25,579 nucleotides of DNA from a virus: the IMG/VR virus record IMGVR_UViG_3300034063_000493, positions 1 through 25,579 of that record; one strand, written 5' to 3'. Below are positions 21,436 through 25,579 of the stretch, in pieces. Made by a program: the position numbers and the translations under genes. A model generated the notes under the pieces. The model worked only from the letters and a program-made list of their open reading frames with translations. It had not been told where the DNA came from and did no database searches. Position 1 is the first letter of the stretch. Every line of letters begins with the position of its first letter.

Positions 21436-22263
21436 ATGGCGATGAATCCGAAGCTGCTGCGGCCGAAGGCGAGTGGGTTCAGCCCAAAAAACATTTCAGG
21501 GCTTTACTCCTGGTGGGACGCCGCCAATGCCAACTCTGTCACGCTCAACAGCGGCAACGTCAGCGAGTGGCGGGACTTGTCGGGCGGCGGCAGGCATCTG
21601 TCGCAATCGACTGCCGGCAATCAGCCGGCGTACACCACGGCAGGCCGAAACGGACGGAACTGCCTGACGTTTTCCGGCAGTAGCAACGGCTCAGTCCGGC
21701 TTGCAGCCGCAGTGTCATCCGACTGGGAGTTTCTGCACAATGGGACATCGCAGTACGGTATTTACATAGTCGCAAGCCACACCGGGACAAGCGGATCAGG
21801 CTCAGTTGGTGGGTATATAAACACACGCGTACTTAGCGCTAGCACATACAATACTCGCGGCTTTTCGATGTGGCATGACTTTGGTGGCCTCGCTGCCAAC
21901 AACAACATCCGCGCGACGATCTCTGCATCAGGAGGGCTAGTCGCCAGACGCGATTTGTCGGCAACTGGTGGCGGAGTTGTGCGGGCCTATGAATTGCTTG
22001 GCGATCCTGCCAACGCAATTTCCGCCAGCCGTCTGTCTTTGAAAAACAACGCTGGAGCAAGCGGCAGCAATACAAACGGGACTACTACGGCTGAAGCCGG
22101 TTCGGCTGCCGGCATACTCACAGTCGGCAATAACGTTGGTGGCACAAACTTCCAGCACTTGGGCATTATCTGTGAGATTCTGATTTACAAACGGGCGACG
22201 GCGATCGCGTCTACGGAATCCTCTGCGATCCTCGCTTACCTGGCGAAGAAGTGGGGGCTGTAG
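21436..22263 (+). CDS. Lectin-like (concanavalin/LamG fold) tail fibre or receptor-binding protein
   Basis: A 275-residue protein from ATG 21436; ATG 21442 is equally possible. Residues 18-75 have the typical opening of LamG/concanavalin-like domains in phage fibres: an ISGLYSWWDAANANSVTL block, a VSEWRDLSGGGRHLSQ block, and GRNCLTFSGSS. Beta-rich repeats rich in Asn, Ser and Gly follow, and it ends in an ILIYKRA strand and a LAYLAKKWGL helix. Local base composition is more AT-rich than its neighbours (for example 22030-22090), a sign of exchange often seen in receptor-binding genes. Probably binds host surface glycan. It overlaps the next start by one base. Confidence 0.72.
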   Translation: MAMNPKLLRPKASGFSPKNISGLYSWWDAANANSVTLNSGNVSEWRDLSGGGRHLSQSTAGNQPAYTTAGRNGRNCLTFSGSSNGSVRLAAAVSSDWEFLHNGTSQYGIYIVASHTGTSGSGSVGGYINTRVLSASTYNTRGFSMWHDFGGLAANNNIRATISASGGLVARRDLSATGGGVVRAYELLGDPANAISASRLSLKNNAGASGSNTNGTTTAEAGSAAGILTVGNNVGGTNFQHLGIICEILIYKRATAIASTESSAILAYLAKKWGL

Positions 22264-22553
22264 TGCGATACTTCCGCTCCACCTCCGCCGTCTACGAGGC
22301 AATCCGGGCACAACTGGACGCCGCCTACGGCTACCCAAACGCCGAGACGAAGACGATCACCAGCATCACGCCTGCGGCCGACGCGCCGCATGACGAGCAA
22401 GGCCGCGTCTACCTCGCCATCTCGGCCGACTACTGCGAATACAACCTGCCGGCCAAACTGCTCCCCCAACTCATCGCCAGCGGTGCCGTCGAAGAGATCA
22501 CCGAGGCCGAGTACCAGGCGGCGGTACAGACGCCAGATCCACTGCAAGGCTAA
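22263..22553 (+). CDS. Small accessory structural protein (96 aa), function unknown
   Basis: A GTG start overlaps the fibre stop by one base (TAGTG), so it is coupled to the fibre gene. The 96 residues form a compact unit: RSTSAVYEAIRAQLDAAYGY, a beta region around QGRVYLAISADYCEY, and a LLPQLIASGAVEEITEAEY helix. Small proteins directly after fibre genes often act as chaperones or assembly factors. No family is recognised, so this is only an option. Confidence 0.5.
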   Translation: MRYFRSTSAVYEAIRAQLDAAYGYPNAETKTITSITPAADAPHDEQGRVYLAISADYCEYNLPAKLLPQLIASGAVEEITEAEYQAAVQTPDPLQG

Positions 22554-22592
22554 CGCCCCCCCACCCTAGCCTAAAGGCACAGGAGACCACGC

Positions 22593-22949
22593 ATGGCCGA
22601 CTCGATCATCTCGCGCAAGTACCGCGACTTCGACATCACGCTGCACACCGCCACGAGCCTGGCCACCACGCTCGACATGCGTGACGTTGCAGGGGCAGTG
22701 CTTTCGATTGGCACGATCTCCACCAACGCCAGCACGCTGCAGATGTGGGTGGGCACCACGCCTACCGGGACTTTCCGCCGTCTGTACAAGAGCGACGGTA
22801 GTGTGGCTGACCTGACGCTGGCCGCTTCCAGCACGGATGGCCGGGCCTACTCGCTGCCGGATGAAGTGTTCGGCACCGAGTATCTGAAGATCGTCTCGGC
22901 CACCACGAACAGCACCGGCACCAGCGGTGTGGTGATGTTCAAGAGCTGA
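22593..22949 (+). CDS. Small beta-rich phage structural protein (118 aa)
   Basis: The ATG at 22593 has AGGAG about eight bases upstream, after a short gap carrying the C-tract/CTA motif. The protein is Thr/Ser/Ala-rich with beta strands (a FDITLHTATSLATTLDM stretch, VAGAVLSIGTIS) and a TFRRLYKSDGS loop. It ends SGVVMFKS. It looks like a single beta-sandwich domain and resembles the small gene at 1489 in size and composition. Decoration or tail-associated function is probable but unproven. Confidence 0.55.
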   Translation: MADSIISRKYRDFDITLHTATSLATTLDMRDVAGAVLSIGTISTNASTLQMWVGTTPTGTFRRLYKSDGSVADLTLAASSTDGRAYSLPDEVFGTEYLKIVSATTNSTGTSGVVMFKS

Positions 22950-22962
22950 CACGCCCCCCCCT

Positions 22963-23379
22963 ATGCCGCAACGCATACCCGCCCATAGGCCGCTGCGTCT
23001 GCGTGCGTCGCGTCAACGGCGAGACGATAGTGCCAGGCCCAACGCAGCGGCACGCGGCTACTGCGACAAGGCACACAGGAGGTGGCGTCAGGCGGTGCTA
23101 ACGCGGGACGCGTGGCAATGCAGAGCCTGCGGGGCTGTCTGCCAGGAGTACGCACAAGCAGACCACGTTGTGCCTGTCAGCCAAGGTGGTGCGAGGTACG
23201 ACGTGGCGAATGGCCAAACGCTTTGCAGGTCGTGCCATGGACGCAAAACGCGACGCGAGCAAGGCGAAGTCGCGTCGCAAAATCGCGTCGCGGTCGCGTG
23301 TGCGAGCCAGGTCGTGGCCTCGCGGCCGACCGCGAGCCGAGACCAGGGTGGTCGAAATCACCCCAACTTTGGCCAATAA
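22963..23379 (+). CDS. HNH endonuclease
   Basis: A 138-residue protein with the HNH/zinc pattern. RDAWQCRACGAV supplies the first Cys pair, then ADHVVPVSQGG holds the catalytic His, YDVANGQTLC holds the Asn region, and C..CHGRKTRRE closes the second Cys pair. The first 35 and last 45 residues are basic or Ser-rich and poorly ordered. HNH proteins next to terminase genes are needed for cos or headful cutting in many phages, acting with the large terminase. The start is uncertain: ATG 22963 abuts a run of eight C with no ribosome site. Confidence 0.82.
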   Translation: MPQRIPAHRPLRLRASRQRRDDSARPNAAARGYCDKAHRRWRQAVLTRDAWQCRACGAVCQEYAQADHVVPVSQGGARYDVANGQTLCRSCHGRKTRREQGEVASQNRVAVACASQVVASRPTASRDQGGRNHPNFGQ

Positions 23380-23436
23380 AAACCCCGGTCGTCTCCTCTG
23401 TGAGCGCGGCCGCAAGTTTCCGCGAGGTTTTTGACC

Positions 23437-23910
23437 GTGGGAAAACGCGGCCCCAAGCCAGCACCGGCATCCGTGCGAAAGTTGGCCGGCAACCCAGGCA
23501 AGCGGAAGATCCGGCCCGACCTCCCGGCCCCGGCTGGTTCGCCACCGATGCCGAAGCGTCTCATGGTCGAGCCGCTCGCCGTGGAGAAGTGGAACGAGCT
23601 CGTGCCGATCCTGCTGGGCCTCGGCACGCTCACCACTGCTGACGGCGAAGCGTTGGCGACTTTGTGCGAGGTGTACGCTGCGACGCAGGCGTGCCTGCTC
23701 GAGCTGCGGGCCACTGGCCCTGTGATGCGAACCGACCTGGGTGGCGTCAAACCGAATCCGGCTGGCCCGTTGTATCGCAGTTTAGTGGCGCTCCAGGCTT
23801 CGCTAATGGGCGAGTTTGGCCTGACCCCGAGCAGTAGGACGCGGTTAGGTGGCAAGGAAGAAAAGCCAACCGACGAAGTCGAAGAGTTCTTCAAGCTCCA
23901 CGGTGCCTGA
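23437..23910 (+). CDS. terS: Terminase small subunit, P27 family
   Basis: A 157-residue protein from GTG 23437 (TTG 23431 is alternative) with GAGG nearby. It shows the P27-type pattern: a GKRGPKPAPASVRKLAGNPGK basic start, PPMPKRL, then the VEKWNELVPILLGLGTLT helix and a TTADGEALATLCEVYA segment. It ends in an acidic EVEEFFKLHG tail. The small subunit recognises phage DNA and recruits the large terminase for packaging. It overlaps the large-subunit start. HNH, TerS and TerL in this order is a standard packaging module. Confidence 0.88.
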   Translation: MGKRGPKPAPASVRKLAGNPGKRKIRPDLPAPAGSPPMPKRLMVEPLAVEKWNELVPILLGLGTLTTADGEALATLCEVYAATQACLLELRATGPVMRTDLGGVKPNPAGPLYRSLVALQASLMGEFGLTPSSRTRLGGKEEKPTDEVEEFFKLHGA

Positions 23911-25108
23911 TCTCTGCAAAGATGGGCAGGCCAAGTACGAGCGGGTGGTGCACTTCTTCGAGAAGATCCTGCGGCACAGCAAGGGGCAGAACGCCGGCAA
24001 GCCGTTCACGCTCCTGCCGTGGCAGCACCACGTCATGCGTGAGCTCTTCGGCCGATTGAACCCTGACGGGTTGCGGCAGCATCGCGTCGGGTACATCGAG
24101 CTCCCTAAGAAGCAGGGCAAGTCCACCACGCTTGCTGGCATCGCTCTCTACATGACCGCCTTCGACTCCGAGCCGGGGGCCGAAGTCTATGGTGCGGCCT
24201 GCGACCGCGAGCAGGCTGGCATCATCTACCGCGAGGCCGCGTCGATGGTGCGGGCTTCGCCTGCTTTGTCTCGTCACCTTGAGGTAATCGACAGCCGCAA
24301 GACGATCGTGCACAAGGCGAGCAACTCGTTCTACCGGGTTCTGAGTGCAGATGCGTTCCGGGCCGAGGGGCTAAATATCCACGCGCTGCTATTCGATGAA
24401 CTCCATGCACAAAGGGACCGACGCCTCTGGGCTTTCGCCCCTGGCCGAGAGGCTGGGGGCGAAGGCCCGGCACAACAAGAGACGCACTCAGGTACGGTGG
24501 AGCTGCTAGGAGATCGCCGCTCATTCTCTCGATCACCACGGCGGGCTACGACCGCAAGAGCATCTGCTGGGAGCAGCACGCCTACGCCGAGCGGTGCATT
24601 GCCGACCCAACAGTTGATCCGGCTTTCTTCGGGTGCATCTACGCAGCCTCGCCCGAGGACGATTGGAAGGACTCCAAGACGTGGCACAAGGCCAACCCGT
24701 CATTGGGCGAGACGATCACGGTGGAGTCATTCGCCGCCGATGCCCGAGAGGCCGAGCAGTCACCGTCGAAGCTCAATAGCTTTTTGCGATACAGACTCAA
24801 CGTCTGGACTACCCAGGACGTGCGGTGGCTCTCGCCCGACAACTGGGCCAAGTGCGGCAAGCCGCTGTCTGGCGATCTCGAGCAGCGTGAGTGGTACGCC
24901 GGGCTCGACCTTGCGACCACTTACGACTTGTCGGCCCTGGTGCTCGTCAGCCAGGCCGACGATGGCACCTTTGACGTGCTGCCTTTCTTCTGGGTTCCGC
25001 AGGAGAACGCTGCCGAGCGGACGCAGCGGGACAAGGTGGACTACATCGGGTGGATTCGTGACGGGTACATCAGGGCCACCGATGGCAACGTCACCGACTA
25101 CGACGTAA
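23849..25108 (+). CDS. terL: Terminase large subunit, N-terminal ATPase part (frame as read; true coding ends at 24430)
   Basis: This frame starts at GTG 23849 (GTG 23903 is an alternative) and encodes a Terminase_1-type ATPase. Residues 86-93 (PKKQGKST) are Walker A, and LLFDEL (180-185, Asp183-Glu184) is Walker B. Homology-like sequence runs to residue 194 (DRRLW, ending at 24430). Beyond that the frame continues open to 25108, but its translation is low-quality Arg/Ser/Thr-rich text with no terminase features, a shadow of the correct frame. The coding sense moves to the frame beginning at 24481 after a 50-base insert. It packages DNA into the prohead together with the small subunit. Confidence 0.8.
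   Translation: MARKKSQPTKSKSSSSSTVPDLCKDGQAKYERVVHFFEKILRHSKGQNAGKPFTLLPWQHHVMRELFGRLNPDGLRQHRVGYIELPKKQGKSTTLAGIALYMTAFDSEPGAEVYGAACDREQAGIIYREAASMVRASPALSRHLEVIDSRKTIVHKASNSFYRVLSADAFRAEGLNIHALLFDELHAQRDRRLWAFAPGREAGGEGPAQQETHSGTVELLGDRRSFSRSPRRATTARASAGSSTPTPSGALPTQQLIRLSSGASTQPRPRTIGRTPRRGTRPTRHWARRSRWSHSPPMPERPSSHRRSSIAFCDTDSTSGLPRTCGGSRPTTGPSAASRCLAISSSVSGTPGSTLRPLTTCRPWCSSARPTMAPLTCCLSSGFRRRTLPSGRSGTRWTTSGGFVTGTSGPPMATSPTTT
24427..24480 (+). other. 50-base insert with 20-bp hairpin and GAGA tetraloop inside terL
   Basis: Removing 24431-24480 (or 24432-24481) joins LFDELHAQRDRRLW directly to DALRYGGAARR in one open frame, as expected for this terminase family. The extra 50 bases are not a multiple of three. 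Bases 24427-24446 pair with 24451-24470 without a bulge: 20 pairs including four G-U wobbles, closed by the GNRA-type loop GAGA (24447-24450). Wobble pairs point to an RNA structure. The stem includes TGG, the last codon before the break. An A-rich tail (24471-24480) follows. Bypassed insert or inactivating insertion are both possible. Confidence 0.7.
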
Positions 25109-25500
25109 TCCGCCGCGACATCGTCGAGCTATCACAGAAGTTCAATATCCGCCAGGTGGGAATCGACCGCTGGAACGCCACGCAACTCGCTACCCAACTG
25201 CAAGGGGAAGGCGTGAATGTGACAGGCTTTGGGCAGGGCTACGGCTCCATGAGCAGCCCGAGCAAGCAGCTGGAGAACCTCGTGCTCTCGGAGAAGATCC
25301 GCCACGCCAACCACCCGGTGCTGTCGTGGATGGCTGGCAACGTGGCAGTGCAGACCGACCACCAGGGCAACATCAAGCCGAGTAAGGCAAAAAGCACGGA
25401 ACGCATCGACGGCATCGTCTCACTGGTGATGGGCCTCGGACTGCACGCCGTGGCGACTGCGAAACCAGCCGAGCAGAACTGGGACATCATCACCCTATGA
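24481..25500 (+). CDS. terL: Terminase large subunit, C-terminal nuclease part (frame-shifted continuation)
   Basis: This frame is open from 24400 to the TGA at 25498-25500. From 24481 it reads as terminase: DALRYGGAARR, PLILSITTAGYDR, then a helical linker. The RNase H-like nuclease follows, with Asp in AGLDLATTYDLSALV, a second Asp in RQVGIDRWNAT, and a third in TERIDGIVSLVMGL. The nuclease cuts concatemeric DNA during packaging. No start codon with a ribosome site lies at its beginning (the first usable one, TTG 24703, would drop key sequence), so it must be reached from the upstream part or is a remnant. It overlaps the next ATG by four bases. Confidence 0.82.
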   Translation, partial: DALRYGGAARRSPLILSITTAGYDRKSICWEQHAYAERCIADPTVDPAFFGCIYAASPEDDWKDSKTWHKANPSLGETITVESFAADAREAEQSPSKLNSFLRYRLNVWTTQDVRWLSPDNWAKCGKPLSGDLEQREWYAGLDLATTYDLSALVLVSQADDGTFDVLPFFWVPQENAAERTQRDKVDYIGWIRDGYIRATDGNVTDYDVIRRDIVELSQKFNIRQVGIDRWNATQLATQLQGEGVNVTGFGQGYGSMSSPSKQLENLVLSEKIRHANHPVLSWMAGNVAVQTDHQGNIKPSKAKSTERIDGIVSLVMGLGLHAVATAKPAEQNWDIITL

Positions 25501-25579
25501 ACGAAAACGCCGTCGCCGACTACAAGATGTTCGACCTGCGTGGCATCGACTGGCCCGAGGTTTCTTCCAGCCGTACGCC
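25497..25579 (+). CDS. Start of the next gene, probable portal protein (3' truncated)
   Basis: An ATG overlapping the terminase stop (ATGA) opens a frame that runs off the window after 27 full codons, with sequence MNENAVADYKMFDLRGIDWP. The usual gene after the large terminase is the portal protein, the dodecameric ring through which DNA is packed. The visible part has no diagnostic motif, so the name rests on gene order. Confidence 0.4.
   Translation, partial: MNENAVADYKMFDLRGIDWPEVSSSRT

Noticed and set aside
24400-24480. A classical -1 ribosomal frameshift in terL
   Set aside because: The frame change has the right sign, but no X-XXY-YYZ slippery heptamer is in register before the hairpin. 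The product would also carry about 17 extra residues between LW and DALRYGG, in a conserved part of the ATPase.
24431-25108. A different C-terminal domain for the terminase in the first frame
   Set aside because: The translation after 24430 is Arg/Ser/Thr-rich low-complexity text, while the other frame carries the expected nuclease motifs.
1-25579. tRNA or rRNA genes
   Set aside because: I saw no cloverleaf-like arrangement or conserved T-arm sequence in the gaps, but I cannot scan exhaustively by eye.

Overview
This window is a stretch of a temperate tailed-phage genome (a free phage, plasmid-prophage or prophage interior). It has phage structural genes at both edges, an integrase in the middle, and no recognisable host housekeeping gene. 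The DNA is GC-rich (by eye about 60-65%). Genes are packed head to tail with 1-4 base ATGA/GTGA overlaps, and starts are mainly ATG and GTG. The host cannot be fixed from the sequence. A Planctomycetota or other high-GC aquatic/soil host is only an impression from the style of the small Cys-rich and lectin-like proteins.

Layout. (1) 1-3374: the end of a probable tape-measure gene, then tail/baseplate-region genes of unknown function, two of them Cys-rich, and a 48-residue membrane peptide. (2) 3378-5560: a small HExxH protein, a metallophosphoesterase, a DUF6378-like protein and two small genes, ending in a long hairpin terminator. (3) 5631-6857, the only minus-strand block: a secreted Cys-rich peptide and a tyrosine integrase with a good sigma70-like promoter. 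(4) 7043-16757, early region: an HTH/excisionase-like gene, a RecT-like annealing protein, a nuclease-like protein, a ParB-fold protein, an LmbU-like/DNA-methyltransferase fusion, a replication initiator-like gene carrying an iteron/A-rich origin candidate, a LexA-like DNA-binding domain, a beta sliding clamp, a GcrA-like HTH protein and a RusA resolvase. (5) 16754-19091: a SAM methyltransferase, a glycosyltransferase and small regulators. (6) 19088-21432, probable lysis region: membrane proteins, a papain-like cysteine peptidase and a zinc-finger lipoprotein. (7) 21436-22949: a lectin-like fibre protein and accessory structural proteins. (8) 22963 to the end: HNH endonuclease, P27-type small terminase, large terminase and the first codons of the next gene (portal expected).

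How it fits together. HNH, TerS, TerL and a probable portal at the right edge lead into the head/tail module, whose tape-measure end appears at the left edge. This suggests a circular or permuted genome with the capsid and tail genes outside the window. The early block would supply recombination (RecT-like, RusA), replication (initiator, origin, clamp) and DNA modification.

The most striking feature is in the large terminase. The ATPase half (frame starting 23849) and the nuclease half (frame starting 24481) would join perfectly if 50 bases (24431-24480) were removed. Those bases form most of an uninterrupted 20-bp RNA hairpin with a GAGA tetraloop. This could be a translationally bypassed insert like that of phage T4 gene 60 or the mitochondrial byp elements, or it could be a recent inactivating insertion. 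The second notable signal is a symmetric four-iteron cluster followed by an A-rich tract inside the replication gene, arranged much like the lambda origin inside gene O.
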